From assembly GCA_002898295.1 (NCBI GenBank), contig BEHX01000008.1:1-64000 (forward strand): a DNA stretch of 64,000 nt, written 5' to 3'. This DNA is from a bacterium HR21. Its GTDB lineage: Bacteria > Bacteroidota > Ignavibacteria > Kapaibacteriales > HRBIN21. The notes under the pieces were generated by a model, which was not told where the DNA came from, searched no databases, and saw only the letters and a list, made by a program, of their open reading frames with translations. The position numbers and the translations under genes are program-made. Of this stretch, positions 15,285-24,782 are shown in pieces; within the stretch, counting starts at the first letter, position 1, and the number at the start of each line of letters is the position of its first letter.

Positions 15285-16697
15285 ATGGACTATCCAACAG
15301 CCGTCCGGAAACAACGGGTTACGCTCATCCGTGGAGATGGAATTGGACCGGAAATCACGGCGGCAGTGGAGGAAATCTTCGACGCCGCTGCTGTACCGAT
15401 CGAATGGGAAGAGCACTTCGCAGGGCTGGAATGCCTCCACCGCTTCGGAACCCCATTGCCGGAGGAGACGCTGGAGGCAATCGTGCGCACGCGTGTAGCC
15501 CTGAAAGGACCTACGACAACCCCAATTGGGGGTGGGCACAAGAGCATCAACGTCACCATTCGCAAGGCGCTCGACCTCTTTGCAAACGTCCGTCCGGCGC
15601 GTTCGCTGCCCGGAGTCCGCACCCGCTTTGAGAATGTGGACCTTATCGTCCTGCGGGAAAACATCGAAGACACCTACGGAGGGATCGAGCACTGGCAAAC
15701 CCCAGACGTGGTGCAGCAACTGCGCATTATCACCCGCCCGGGCAGCGATGCCTTCCTGCGCTTCGCCTTTGAGCTTGCCCGCAGCCAAGGGCGCCGCCGC
15801 ATCACGTGCGTCCACAAAGCGAACATCCACAAGATGACTGACGGGCTCTTCCGCGAACGCTTCTACACCATCGCCGCGGAATACCCCGAACTCCACGCCG
15901 ATGACATCCTCATTGACAACCTCTGCATGCAGCTGGTCGTGCGTCCGGAGGCCTTCGACGTCTTGGTCTTGCCGAATCTCTTCGGCGATATCGTCAGTGA
16001 TCTCTGTGCCGGACTGGTCGGCGGGCTTGGGGTTGCCCCGGGAGGCAATATCGGGCACGGGCGCGCGGTCTTCGAGGCTGTCCACGGTTCAGCCCCCGAC
16101 ATCGCTGGGAAAGGCATCGCGAATCCAACGGCGCTGCTCCTGTCTGCCGTGCAGATGCTGCACTTTCTCAGCCTCCACCGGCATGCCCAGCGCATTGAGG
16201 AAGCCCTCCGCCTGACCCTTGCCGCAGGCATTCGCACCCGGGACCTCGGCGGCAATGCCTCCACCCGAGAGTTTACCCGGGCAATCATCAGCAACCTGCG
16301 CCCTCTGGATTTTGCAGAAGAGCCAACCCTGCCACCAGCTCCAGAGCCAGCGCCACAGCCAGTCTCCTCTACCCCCGATGCCCCATGGCAGCTCCGCGGG
16401 ATGGACCTCTTCGTGCGCTCCCCCGAAGGACTCCCGCAGCTGCCGGAGAAGCTGGGGAAACTCCAGCTGGTGATGATTTCAAACCGTGGCACAAAAGTTT
16501 ACCCCGGCATCACTCCCCCGATTCTGCTGGTAGACTGGTACCGCTGCCGCTACCTGGCGGAGGAAGCCCTGACCCACGCCGAACTGGCTGCTGCCCTCGC
16601 TGAGCTGACTGCCGCCGGCGTCGAATGGATGCACGTAGAAAAGCTCCACCACGTCAACGGCACTGCACTCTACAGCAAAGCCCAAGGCGAAGAGTAA
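15285..16697 (+). CDS. icd: Isocitrate dehydrogenase, long form with C-terminal extra domain
   Basis: 470 aa. The catalytic part (about 1-345) has the family motifs LIRGDGIGPEI, KGPTTTPIGGG (isocitrate contact), NVRPARSLPGVRT, RENIEDTYGGIEH, VHKANIHKMTDGLF, and the signature VLVLPNLFGDIVSDLCAGLVGGLGVAPGGNIG ending in HGSAPDIAGKGIANP. It oxidises isocitrate to 2-oxoglutarate and CO2 in the citric-acid cycle. A Pro-rich linker (about 348-370) leads to an extra domain of about 100 residues, as in the Thermus/Rickettsia type enzyme. The His-Gly-Ser loop and lack of a clear Arg set leave NAD or NADP open. A CGGAGGGA ribosome site precedes the ATG. Confidence 0.92.
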   Translation: MDYPTAVRKQRVTLIRGDGIGPEITAAVEEIFDAAAVPIEWEEHFAGLECLHRFGTPLPEETLEAIVRTRVALKGPTTTPIGGGHKSINVTIRKALDLFANVRPARSLPGVRTRFENVDLIVLRENIEDTYGGIEHWQTPDVVQQLRIITRPGSDAFLRFAFELARSQGRRRITCVHKANIHKMTDGLFRERFYTIAAEYPELHADDILIDNLCMQLVVRPEAFDVLVLPNLFGDIVSDLCAGLVGGLGVAPGGNIGHGRAVFEAVHGSAPDIAGKGIANPTALLLSAVQMLHFLSLHRHAQRIEEALRLTLAAGIRTRDLGGNASTREFTRAIISNLRPLDFAEEPTLPPAPEPAPQPVSSTPDAPWQLRGMDLFVRSPEGLPQLPEKLGKLQLVMISNRGTKVYPGITPPILLVDWYRCRYLAEEALTHAELAAALAELTAAGVEWMHVEKLHHVNGTALYSKAQGEE

Positions 16698-16724
16698 CTG
16701 TCCCACAACCTCCGACAACGCCCG

Positions 16725-17759
16725 ATGTCCTTCGAGCTGCTCAAACGCTTGTGCGCAACCCCGGGTGTCCCCGGACGCGAAGACACCTTCCGCGAACTCC
16801 TCATTGCCGAGCTACAGGGTGTTGCCGAAGAGCTCCGCACCGACGCCATGGGAAACCTCATTGCCGTACGCCGGGGGAAGGGACAGCGCCCACGCAAAAT
16901 CATGCTCGCTGCCCACATGGATGAGATTGCCTTCGTTGTCCGCTCCATCCACAAAGATGGCTTCATCTACTTCCATCCCTTGGGAGGATTCGACCCCCGG
17001 ACACTGGTTGCCCAACGCGTCAAAGTCTACGGAAAGCGCGTCCTCGATGGCGTCATCGGGATCAAAGCCACCCATCTGACGACACCGGAGGAGCGCTCGA
17101 AGGTCATCCCGCTGGAAGAGCTCTTCATTGACGTGGGCTTACCCGCCGAGGAAGTCAAAGAACTGGTCAGTATCGGCGACCCCATCACGCTGGAGCGAGA
17201 ACTCATCGAGATGGGCAACCTCTATACGGGCAAGACCCTCGATGACCGCGTTGGGGTCTACGTCATGCTTGAAGCTTTCCGGAGCTTCTCTGAAAGTGCC
17301 GACGATGTCTACGCTGTGGCCACCGTCCAGGAAGAAGTTGGTGTCCGCGGGGCACAGGTAGCGTCCTTCGGATTAGAGCCCGAGATCGGTATCGCCATTG
17401 ACGTCACTATCGCGGCTGACACGCCCGGGATGGACGAACACCAGCAGTGCACGCGACTGGGCAAGGGAGTTGCCATCAAGATTCTGGACTCCTACTCCAT
17501 CTCACATCCCGGGCTGGTACGCTTCCTCCGCGAGATTGCCGAGCAGGAGGGTATCCCGTACCAGCTCGAAGTCCTTCCCCGAGGTGGGACAGATGCGGCA
17601 GCCATGCAACGGAGCCGAGCCGGGATTCCGGTCTGCACTCTCTCTATCCCGAACCGCTACACGCACTCGGTTGTGGAGTGTGTGCACAAAGAAGACGTTG
17701 CCGCTGCCATCACGCTTCTGCGCCGGTTCCTGGAGCGCTCGGCGGAATTCCAATGGTAG
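16725..17759 (+). CDS. M42-family metallopeptidase (tetrahedral aminopeptidase)
   Basis: 344 aa. Metal ligands and catalytic residues of the M42 family are visible: AAHMDEIAF (His64, Asp66), KTLDDRVG (bridging Asp), VQEEVGVRGAQ (catalytic Glu-Glu), DVTIAADTPG and the late CTLSIPNRYTHS with its His. It cuts N-terminal residues from peptides in the cytoplasm, usually as a large tetrahedral particle. Members were once annotated as endoglucanase or glutamyl aminopeptidase; substrate preference cannot be read here. It sits 27 bp after icd and 3 bp before the TamB gene, in the same transcription unit. Confidence 0.9.
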   Translation: MSFELLKRLCATPGVPGREDTFRELLIAELQGVAEELRTDAMGNLIAVRRGKGQRPRKIMLAAHMDEIAFVVRSIHKDGFIYFHPLGGFDPRTLVAQRVKVYGKRVLDGVIGIKATHLTTPEERSKVIPLEELFIDVGLPAEEVKELVSIGDPITLERELIEMGNLYTGKTLDDRVGVYVMLEAFRSFSESADDVYAVATVQEEVGVRGAQVASFGLEPEIGIAIDVTIAADTPGMDEHQQCTRLGKGVAIKILDSYSISHPGLVRFLREIAEQEGIPYQLEVLPRGGTDAAAMQRSRAGIPVCTLSIPNRYTHSVVECVHKEDVAAAITLLRRFLERSAEFQW

Positions 17760-17762
17760 AGC

Positions 17763-20700
17763 ATGCCCGATTCTATGACGGTGCACCGGCATCGGTGGTG
17801 GATCCGGCTCCTGGGAGGGCTCGTCGGAACGCTCTTCCTGGGAGGACTCCTCCTGAGTGTCGCGCTGCAGCTGCCGGCGGTTCGTGCCTGGCTGCTGGAA
17901 CAGCTCCTTGTCTTCCTCAATCGCCGACTTGAAGGCACCGTCTCCATTGGAGACCTGCGCCTGCGGGGTCTGTCCGGGCTTGAATTCTCCAACGTTGTCG
18001 TACGGGACGCCGCTGGGGATACCCTCCTTGCCGTCCCGTCTCTCCGTGTCGCGTACGAACCCCTGGGGCTGACCCGACGCCGGATCAGTCTGCCGACGGT
18101 CTTCCTTGAAAGCCCTTCTGTGGTGCTCGTCCGCGGGCGGGACGGGCTGTGGAACTTCGAACGCCTCCTGCCTCGGGATACCACCCCGACAGAGCCACTG
18201 GAGATCAGCATCTGGCTCCGAGGATTCCGAGTCCAGAACGCCCGGGTCCTCCTCATCGACTCACTGGCCCCAGCGGGTCCGGGGCTCCGCGGGCAAACCC
18301 GCTGGTCCTTCCAGCAAGGAGAGCTCCTCGGCAGCGCTCTCGTGCTCCCGCATCAGCAGCGTGTGTTCCTGAGCCTACGCTCCCTCCGCTTCCGGGAAGC
18401 GTTCTCCGGGCTGGAGCTGGAACACCTTCACGGGCACATCACCCTCTCGCCCACGCTCCTCCGGGTTGAGGGGCTGCGGCTCCGCTTCCCAGGACTCGGG
18501 CTGCAGACCACGGCCACACTCCGACTGCTCGATACAATCCCCTCCAAGCTCCATCTGGAACTGTTCGGTCAACGCGGGCAGGGAGACGGGAGCCTCCTTG
18601 TCGACTCCCTCGTCCTGCTTCGGCTTCGACAGTGGTTCCCCGAACTCCCTCCGGTAGCAGAACAGGTTCAGGCACAGGTGCATCTCGCAGGCACTCTCCA
18701 GAGGCTCCGTTTCGACCTCTTTACGGCACGCCTGGGAACGGCACAGCTCAGCGCCTCCGGCGTGGTATCGCACCTCAATGAGCCGCGGCAGCGACACTTC
18801 GAAGGGATGATCACCGCGGGCTTTATCCCTACGGAGCTGCTTGCCCGCCTTGTTCCAGGGTTTCCCCCGGAAGGGCGCCGGCTGCGCTTCCTCCGCCTGC
18901 GCCGGTTTTCCCTCCGCCTGACCTCCGACTCCGCGGCAGCGCACGGGAAGGTCTCGACTGCGCTCGGAGACATGGAGCTGCGATTGAGCCTCCAGCGGTG
19001 GGCATCCCAGCAGCCGAGCTATAGTCTCTGGCTCCGTACCTCGGGGCTTGCCTTCGGGAGCGTCGTGCCACTTCCGGTGCAACCACTGGTCCTTGCCGGG
19101 ACACTGGAAGCCCAAGGGGTTGGGAGCGAACTCCCACGGGCACGCCTCCAGCTGCGGCTCCGGGCATCCCAGGGCACTGTCGGACCATTCCCGCTGCACA
19201 ATGCCCAGCTCACTCTCCGGCTCGCCGGAGGGTTCCTGCAGCTCGATACTGCAGCCTGCTGGCTCCTGCTCCCCGCCGATACCGCCGCTGCCCAGCTGAC
19301 AGGATGGGTCAATATGCAACCAGCGTCCTCTCCATCGTACCGTCTGGCGCTTTCTCTGAGACGTTTCCCCGTTGCAGCGCTGCTGGGCGATACCACACTT
19401 CCCTCCGCGTTGACAGCAACGGTTCAGCTCTCCGGTCAAGGGGTCCATCTCGACAGCCTCAGCGGCTTCCTCCGGGCTCGCGTAGAGGCACTCGAATACC
19501 CCACCTGGGCGCTATTTCCCTTCGAGGTAGCGCTCCAGCTCAGTCAGCCCTCTGCTACCACCCGCTTCTTGCAGGTCACTGGGGATTACTTCACTGCACA
19601 GCTTTCGGGAACGTGGCGGCTAAGCACGCTTCCTGCTCTGCTGCGTTCTCTGGCAGCCTCCGGGACAGAGTGGGTTGCCCAGCGTACCCGCTTCCTGCCC
19701 CGTCGTCCGACCGTTTTGCCGGTTTCTCCACTTCCTGAGAGCGCTGAGCTCCGCTTCCGCATCGAACTCCGTGATCTAGCGTGGCTGGAGCGCTGGACAG
19801 AGCCCCTGGCTCTGCAAGGCTCGCTCAGCCTCGATGGGCAGCTGTCTGTTGCTCCGGATACGGCATTTATCCAGCTAGACCGTCTGGCACTCCGACAGCT
19901 CACGTTGCGCCAGGACTCCTTCCGGTTATACTTGGAGCATTTCCACGGCAGCGACCTCTCTGCTGGCTTCCGCGTGCGGGCGACAGTGCCAGAGCTGCAG
20001 AGCGTGCATGGTCGGCTTACTCTCCTCTCGCTACGCTGGATGGAGAGTTCTCTGGACAGCCTCCGCCTCGATGCGGATATCAGTGGCACCAGAGGCATGC
20101 TCACCTTCCGCGGAAGCCTGCCTGAAGTGCTCGGACTTGCCGCTACTTGTGAGATCACCGACCAGGGGACTGCCTACCAGATGCGACTTCCGGAGCTCCG
20201 GCTGAGCCACTATCCGACGGGCTTCATCTGGGAAAATGCCGCTCCCGTGGTCGTGCATCTGACCGCCGACGGGATCTCCATTGACTCCCTTGCTCTCCAG
20301 CGCTGGGGCAGCGAACGCATCCTCGTGCGTGGGACGCTCGGATGGGACTCCCTGCCTGGACTCCGGCTCACCGTGCGGGGAGCTCCGCTTGCAGACCTCC
20401 TCCGGCTTGTGCCCTTGCAGTCCCGCTCTGTTTCCCTCGCGCTGCTGACAGGGCGCCTTGACTCTTTGCAGTTGACCCTGACCGGGGCGCTCCGCATGCC
20501 GTCGGTAGAGCTCCAGCTCCAGCTCAGCGCTCTGCGGTATGATACCACCAGCCTGGGTACTTTCCAACTCGCTGCCCTCCTCCATGACAGTGTGCTCACA
20601 GGCACCGGAGTGCTACAGGACGGACCGCGTCAGCTCCGGCTCCGTGTCAGCTCCTGCCCGAGCCGACCGGAATTGTTCTCCCGCATCCCTCTCCATGCTC

Positions 20701-22229
20701 GCGTAGAAGCCACGGACATCAGCGCAGCGCTCCTCTCGCCCTTCCTCCTGGAGCTCCGCAACCTCCAGGGGTCGGTCACCATTGCCGCAACGCTATGGGG
20801 ACATTTGCCCGACGAGCTCCAGGCAGAGGGAACTCTTACGGCTTCGGGACTCCGTTTCCAGCTGGTCCGTACGGGTGTGACGTACCAGGGAGCCTGTACT
20901 CTCCGGCTGCGGGGGCAGGCAGTGGTGGTAGAGGACTGCACGCTCCGCAACCTCCCTGAGGACTTGCCCGAGGGGAAGCTGCAGATACGGGGCACCATTG
21001 GGCTTCGGGAACTCCGCCCCTGGAGCTTTGATCTGCGTTTTTCCTCGCCCCAGGTTCTCGTCTTGAGCAGCGCCTCTGCCCGGGCAAGCCTCCCTGCTTA
21101 CGGAGTGCTGATTCTCTCCACGGGACAGCCTCCACTGCAGTTGGTCGGCACCTGGGAGCACCCTCGTCTGATTGGGACACTCCTGATTCGCCGGGCGCGT
21201 TTGATTTTTCCCGCCGAAGCCCTCACCGCTTCGAGTACCGCCCCGTCGCTCCTGGCTGACTACTACTGGCACGCCGCGCCGTCCACAACCCCGCAAGCTC
21301 CCCAGCAGGAGCTCGCGCCGACAGCCCTCCGTGCCGAGCCCCACTTCGCTGAGCGGCTCTTCTACGATCTTCGCATCTACCTTCTGGACCCCCTCTCCAT
21401 CACCATGGACCTTGCCCCAACGCAACAGCTCGTTGCTGACCTGGAACCAGAAAACCCGAGCATCCCGCTGGCATACGTGACCGGTCCAGAGGGGAAACCG
21501 CAGTTGCTCGGACGTCTGCGCCTGCTGCCAGGCTCGGTGTATAAGTTCTACCGCAACTTCGCCGCCAGCGGCACCATTAGCTTCACCACCGGCGAGATCG
21601 ATAATCCGGAGCTGGACATCGAAGTCCGGTACCGGGGCACCCGCGTCTTCGCGAATCAACGGCAGAGCTACGAAATTCGCTTCACTGTCCGGGGTACCCG
21701 CCGCAATCCCTCGATCGGCAACTGGAGCTACACCATTGCCGGCACAGAAGGTACCGGCGACGAGAACCAACTCTTCAACGACGTGATCTGGCTCTTACTC
21801 GTCGGGCAAACACAGCAGGAGCTGGAAGGCTCGCTGAGCACCAACGGGGCATCGTTCGGGCGGGAGATTCCGCTGGCGAATCTCTCCACACTGGCTTCAA
21901 AAGCCGCAACAGAGCTCTTCCGGGGACTGGGGATTGTGCAAGACGTCCAGATTGACCCGACCACCGGCACCCTCGATCTCGAGCAGATGCGGGCACGCAT
22001 TACCGGGCAGCTCGGCGGCATTACGCTCCGCTGGGGCGGGACACTGGGCAATCCGCTGCAGCTGGCAGAATTCACCGTTGACATCCCCTTGAGCGAACTT
22101 CTCCGGGGCGATACGGGATTCCTGCGACAAGTCCTGCTGCAGTTGAGCACAACCACCGGGAGCACGAGCGTGACACTGCCTTCCTCCACCCAGCGCCTCT
22201 GGGAAGTCCGGCTCAGCATCCGCCTGTAA
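17763..22229 (+). CDS. TamB-like intermembrane lipid-transport/assembly protein
   Basis: 1488 aa with an N-terminal membrane anchor (about 14-38, RLLGGLVGTLFLGGLLLSVAL), then the AsmA/TamB start pattern LNRRLEGTVSIGDLRLRGLSGLEFSNVVVRD. A very long beta-strand-rich groove region with many LRL/LSL alternations fills the middle. The C-terminal TamB domain (about 1130-1488) includes YVTGPEGKPQLLGRLRLLPGSVYKFYRNF, FTTGEIDNPELDIEVRYRGTR and an aliphatic end. These proteins form hydrophobic bridges from inner to outer membrane, carrying phospholipid or helping barrel assembly. No TamA or BamA gene is adjacent. Its stop shares one base with the RlpA start (TAATG). Confidence 0.85.
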   Translation: MPDSMTVHRHRWWIRLLGGLVGTLFLGGLLLSVALQLPAVRAWLLEQLLVFLNRRLEGTVSIGDLRLRGLSGLEFSNVVVRDAAGDTLLAVPSLRVAYEPLGLTRRRISLPTVFLESPSVVLVRGRDGLWNFERLLPRDTTPTEPLEISIWLRGFRVQNARVLLIDSLAPAGPGLRGQTRWSFQQGELLGSALVLPHQQRVFLSLRSLRFREAFSGLELEHLHGHITLSPTLLRVEGLRLRFPGLGLQTTATLRLLDTIPSKLHLELFGQRGQGDGSLLVDSLVLLRLRQWFPELPPVAEQVQAQVHLAGTLQRLRFDLFTARLGTAQLSASGVVSHLNEPRQRHFEGMITAGFIPTELLARLVPGFPPEGRRLRFLRLRRFSLRLTSDSAAAHGKVSTALGDMELRLSLQRWASQQPSYSLWLRTSGLAFGSVVPLPVQPLVLAGTLEAQGVGSELPRARLQLRLRASQGTVGPFPLHNAQLTLRLAGGFLQLDTAACWLLLPADTAAAQLTGWVNMQPASSPSYRLALSLRRFPVAALLGDTTLPSALTATVQLSGQGVHLDSLSGFLRARVEALEYPTWALFPFEVALQLSQPSATTRFLQVTGDYFTAQLSGTWRLSTLPALLRSLAASGTEWVAQRTRFLPRRPTVLPVSPLPESAELRFRIELRDLAWLERWTEPLALQGSLSLDGQLSVAPDTAFIQLDRLALRQLTLRQDSFRLYLEHFHGSDLSAGFRVRATVPELQSVHGRLTLLSLRWMESSLDSLRLDADISGTRGMLTFRGSLPEVLGLAATCEITDQGTAYQMRLPELRLSHYPTGFIWENAAPVVVHLTADGISIDSLALQRWGSERILVRGTLGWDSLPGLRLTVRGAPLADLLRLVPLQSRSVSLALLTGRLDSLQLTLTGALRMPSVELQLQLSALRYDTTSLGTFQLAALLHDSVLTGTGVLQDGPRQLRLRVSSCPSRPELFSRIPLHARVEATDISAALLSPFLLELRNLQGSVTIAATLWGHLPDELQAEGTLTASGLRFQLVRTGVTYQGACTLRLRGQAVVVEDCTLRNLPEDLPEGKLQIRGTIGLRELRPWSFDLRFSSPQVLVLSSASARASLPAYGVLILSTGQPPLQLVGTWEHPRLIGTLLIRRARLIFPAEALTASSTAPSLLADYYWHAAPSTTPQAPQQELAPTALRAEPHFAERLFYDLRIYLLDPLSITMDLAPTQQLVADLEPENPSIPLAYVTGPEGKPQLLGRLRLLPGSVYKFYRNFAASGTISFTTGEIDNPELDIEVRYRGTRVFANQRQSYEIRFTVRGTRRNPSIGNWSYTIAGTEGTGDENQLFNDVIWLLLVGQTQQELEGSLSTNGASFGREIPLANLSTLASKAATELFRGLGIVQDVQIDPTTGTLDLEQMRARITGQLGGITLRWGGTLGNPLQLAEFTVDIPLSELLRGDTGFLRQVLLQLSTTTGSTSVTLPSSTQRLWEVRLSIRL

Positions 22230-22612
22230 TGCGGTTCCGGGTTGCGCTCCTTTTCTGCTGCTTTGGAGGACTGGCTCTGCTGGGCTGCTCGACAGCCTCG
22301 CACCTTTCCCGAACTGGGACACAGCGTTTCCGCGGACTGGCTTCGTACTACGGCAGCGAATTCGCCGGGCGTCTCACTGCCAGCGGTGAACCCTACGATC
22401 CGCGAGCCTTCACCGCTGCCCACCGCGATTTGCCTTTCGGAACGCGCCTGCGAGTGCGCAATCTCCGCAACGGACGGAGCGTCATCGTCCGCATCAACGA
22501 TCGAGGACCTTGGCATCCGGAGCGGATTCTAGACCTCTCCGAAGCCGCTGCCACCGCACTGGACATGCTCCGCGACGGGGTAGTTGAAGTCGAGTGTGAG
22601 ATCCTCCCGTGA
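22229..22612 (+). CDS. RlpA-family lipoprotein (double-psi beta-barrel)
   Basis: 127 aa. A lipoprotein signal (MRFRVALLFCCFGGLALLGC, Cys20) precedes a compact DPBB domain: GLASYYGSEFAGRLTASGEPYDP, AHRDLPFGTRLRVRN, NGRSVIVRINDRGPW and ILDLSEAAATAL. These are the RlpA core motifs, including the Asp of NDRGP. In Pseudomonas RlpA cuts naked glycan strands at the septum; E. coli RlpA shows no activity, so enzymatic function here is uncertain. No C-terminal SPOR domain is present, so it is the minimal form. It overlaps the TamB stop by one base and ends the icd-M42-TamB-RlpA unit; a tRNA on the other strand follows 58 bp later. Confidence 0.88.
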   Translation: MRFRVALLFCCFGGLALLGCSTASHLSRTGTQRFRGLASYYGSEFAGRLTASGEPYDPRAFTAAHRDLPFGTRLRVRNLRNGRSVIVRINDRGPWHPERILDLSEAAATALDMLRDGVVEVECEILP

Positions 22613-22670
22613 ATGTTCCTGCCGGACAGCACTTCTCCACCTCGCTCTCCTCCCCAGGCGAACGGAGTAG

Positions 22671-22754
22671 CGGAGGGTGAGGGACTCGAACCCTCATGGG
22701 CTCATCGCCCGGCGGTTTTCAAGACCGCTGCCCTACCAGTTAGGCGAACCCTCC
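22671..22754 (-). tRNA. tRNA-Ser (anticodon UGA)
   Basis: Reading the minus strand, a GGAGGGT acceptor pairs with ACCCTCC followed by discriminator G. The anticodon arm GCGGT-CTTGAAA-ACCGC shows anticodon TGA. A long variable arm (CGGGCGATGAGCCC) and T arm AGGGTTCGAGTCCCT follow. The 84-nt length and long variable arm are typical of class II serine tRNA. CCA is not encoded. Confidence 0.93.
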
Positions 22755-22789
22755 GCACCGACCACCACTACGGCAGCATAGGAGACGCT

Positions 22790-23572
22790 TCACTGCACCC
22801 GATAGTTGACCAGCACGCTCTGCTCTCCCCCAAACTTCTCCTGCCAAGGGGGCAGCGGTGGTGGCAGCTGGGCTGTCAGTGCCGAAGGCTCTTGCCGAGA
22901 ACGGACCTGACCAATATTCCCGGCAAACCAGCTCCGCACCGTCTGGGTCAGCTGCACTGGAATACCGGCTGACTGCCCCTCGGGGACGAACGTGCCTTGG
23001 ATCTGCAGTGTATGGACAAATTCCTGCGCCTGCACAGTCTGATTCTTCTCTGCGATGGTCACTGAGGTCGTCCCTCCACGAGAACCCCGAATCGTCAGCT
23101 GCATCATGAGAGTCCCTCTCATGCCACGGAGCTCAACACCTTCGAGGGTATCTGACACACTCGCTGTGGTCCACTGCGCCTGAGTTGCATCAATCCAGAG
23201 CACCCAGCCAGTGAGGAGGTCAAACGGGGATTCCACTTCCTGTGGGGCATGGAAGTACAGGTAGAGCTTCCCTCCGCTGGCACTCAGGACGGTCGTGTCA
23301 GTGGTCCCGTTTTGGTGGTGCGTCACGGCAACGAACCCCGTTCTGCCCTCCAGCTGGGTCTGAGCGACGATGACCATCGAGTCACGGCTCTCTGTTCCGG
23401 CAACCACATTGCCATTAGTATCGAGCTGCACTGTTGTAGAAACCCACCAGTTACCCACCGCGAGCGGGAAGTAGTTCGGTGCTGTTCCGGGACCCGTCGA
23501 GCTTTCTTCCTTCGCACACCCCCAAAGCAGCACGAGGAGGAGAAGTGAACCGAGTTTCCTCACCGAACGCAT
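22790..23572 (-). CDS. Hypothetical lipoprotein
   Basis: 260 aa from the ATG at 23572, preceded by a perfect AAGGAGGT ribosome site; the frame opens earlier but without merit. The signal MRSVRKLGSLLLLVLLWGC ends in the lipobox LWGC (Cys19). The mature protein starts with a Ser/Thr/Gly linker, then NYFPLAVGNWWVSTT, a segment common at the start of secreted Bacteroidota proteins of unknown function, and continues as beta-rich Thr/Gln/Val-rich sequence with no catalytic motif. I cannot assign a function. It probably sits on the periplasmic side of the outer membrane or on the surface. Confidence 0.75.
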   Translation of the reverse strand: MRSVRKLGSLLLLVLLWGCAKEESSTGPGTAPNYFPLAVGNWWVSTTVQLDTNGNVVAGTESRDSMVIVAQTQLEGRTGFVAVTHHQNGTTDTTVLSASGGKLYLYFHAPQEVESPFDLLTGWVLWIDATQAQWTTASVSDTLEGVELRGMRGTLMMQLTIRGSRGGTTSVTIAEKNQTVQAQEFVHTLQIQGTFVPEGQSAGIPVQLTQTVRSWFAGNIGQVRSRQEPSALTAQLPPPLPPWQEKFGGEQSVLVNYRVQ

Positions 23573-23631
23573 GGCACAGACCTCCTTACTGCTTATAACA
23601 CATACCACGCAGCACCAGCAGTGCTGTACGC

Positions 23632-24726
23632 TTATGCAATATCCACTTCCGGGCAGAGGTACACATCTTGGATCGCGTGCAGCAGCCGAACCCCCTCCGC
23701 CATTGGGCGTTGGAAGGCTTTCCGCCCGGAGATCAGTCCCATTCCGCCGGCACGCTTGTTGATGATCGCTGTGCGGACAGCTTCGGCAAAGTCGCTGGCA
23801 CCCTTAGACTCGCCTCCGCTGTTGATAAGCCCAATGCGTCCCATATAACAGTTGGCAACCTGGTAGCGGCACAGATCTATGGGGTGGTCGCTGGTGAGCT
23901 TCTCGTAGACCAGCGGACTGGTGCGCCCGAACCGCAGGGCGAGGAATCCCCCATTCGTCTCGGGCAACTTCTGCTTGATGAGGTCTGCCTGGAGCGTTGC
24001 CCCTAGATGATTCGCCTGCCCCGTTAGATCTGCAGCAACGTGGTAGTCCTTGTCCGCTTTGAAGGCGCTGTTGCGCAGGTAGCACCACAGCACGGTTGCC
24101 AGTCCCAGCTCATGCGCATAGGCGAAAGCTTCGGCAATCTCCCGAATCTGCCGACTGCTTTCGGCAGAGCCGAAGTAGATCGTCGCCCCAATTGCTGCCG
24201 CCCCCATGTCATACGCTTGCCGAACAGTTCCGAAGAGCACCTGATCGTACTTATTCGGGTAGGTCAGCAGCTCGTTGTGGTTGATCTTGACAATGAAGGG
24301 GATTTTATGTGCGTACTTGCGCGCCACACTGCCCAAGACACCGAAGGTCGAAGCCACAGCATTACAGCCGCCCTCGAGTGCCAGGCGCACAATGTTTTCG
24401 GGGTCGAAGTAGATGGGGTTCGGCGCAAAGCTCGCGCCCGCCGAATGCTCTACACCTTGATCCACCGGGAGGATGGAGAGATAGCCCGTCCCCGCAAGCC
24501 GACCGGTGTTGAAGATCCATTGCAGATTGCGCAGTACGCGGGGATTCCGGTCCGAGGGGACAAAAACCCGATCCACGAAATCCGGACCGGGAAGCTGGAG
24601 ATGTTCCTTCGGAATTGTGGTGCAGCGATGTTCCAGCAGATAGCGCGCTTGCTCCTCCCCGAGCAGCTCTACAATGCGGTCAAGCGTCACTGCGGATGGG
24701 GCACTTTGGACGGTCACCACCTCCAT
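23632..24726 (-). CDS. Class I fructose-bisphosphate aldolase (DhnA/FbaB type)
   Basis: 364 aa from the ATG at 24726 ([10 protein letters not shown]), preceded by GGAGG at a normal distance and a promoter box; the open frame continues 119 codons upstream into non-homologous sequence. Key segments are [26 protein letters not shown], the lysine strand [28 protein letters not shown], a C-terminal Lys/Asn-rich region and [12 protein letters not shown]. The family makes a Schiff base with a lysine and catalyses glyceraldehyde-3-phosphate plus DHAP to fructose-1,6-bisphosphate. The lysine of the FIVKINHNE strand may help bind substrate; a second lysine elsewhere may be the Schiff base. Glycolysis/gluconeogenesis role is likely. 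It is transcribed separately from the cluster upstream. Confidence 0.9.
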   Translation of the reverse strand: MEVVTVQSAPSAVTLDRIVELLGEEQARYLLEHRCTTIPKEHLQLPGPDFVDRVFVPSDRNPRVLRNLQWIFNTGRLAGTGYLSILPVDQGVEHSAGASFAPNPIYFDPENIVRLALEGGCNAVASTFGVLGSVARKYAHKIPFIVKINHNELLTYPNKYDQVLFGTVRQAYDMGAAAIGATIYFGSAESSRQIREIAEAFAYAHELGLATVLWCYLRNSAFKADKDYHVAADLTGQANHLGATLQADLIKQKLPETNGGFLALRFGRTSPLVYEKLTSDHPIDLCRYQVANCYMGRIGLINSGGESKGASDFAEAVRTAIINKRAGGMGLISGRKAFQRPMAEGVRLLHAIQDVYLCPEVDIA

Positions 24727-24752
24727 CGCCCTCCGGTCCCATAAGACGCCTG

Positions 24753-24760
24753 CAAAACTA
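24753..24760 (-). promoter_or_regulatory. TAnnTTTG promoter -7 box for the aldolase
   Basis: The minus strand reads TAGTTTTG, an exact consensus match, 26 nt before the aldolase ATG at 24726. This supports choosing that ATG over the long open frame. Confidence 0.6.
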
Positions 24761-24782
24761 CGAAGTACCTTTGAGATCCTCT

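Noticed and set aside
15237-16085. 282-codon minus-strand open frame over icd
   Set aside because: Entirely antisense to the isocitrate dehydrogenase; no plausible start or family.
20793-21770. 325-codon minus-strand open frame in TamB
   Set aside because: Antisense shadow in a long gene of consistent TamB character.
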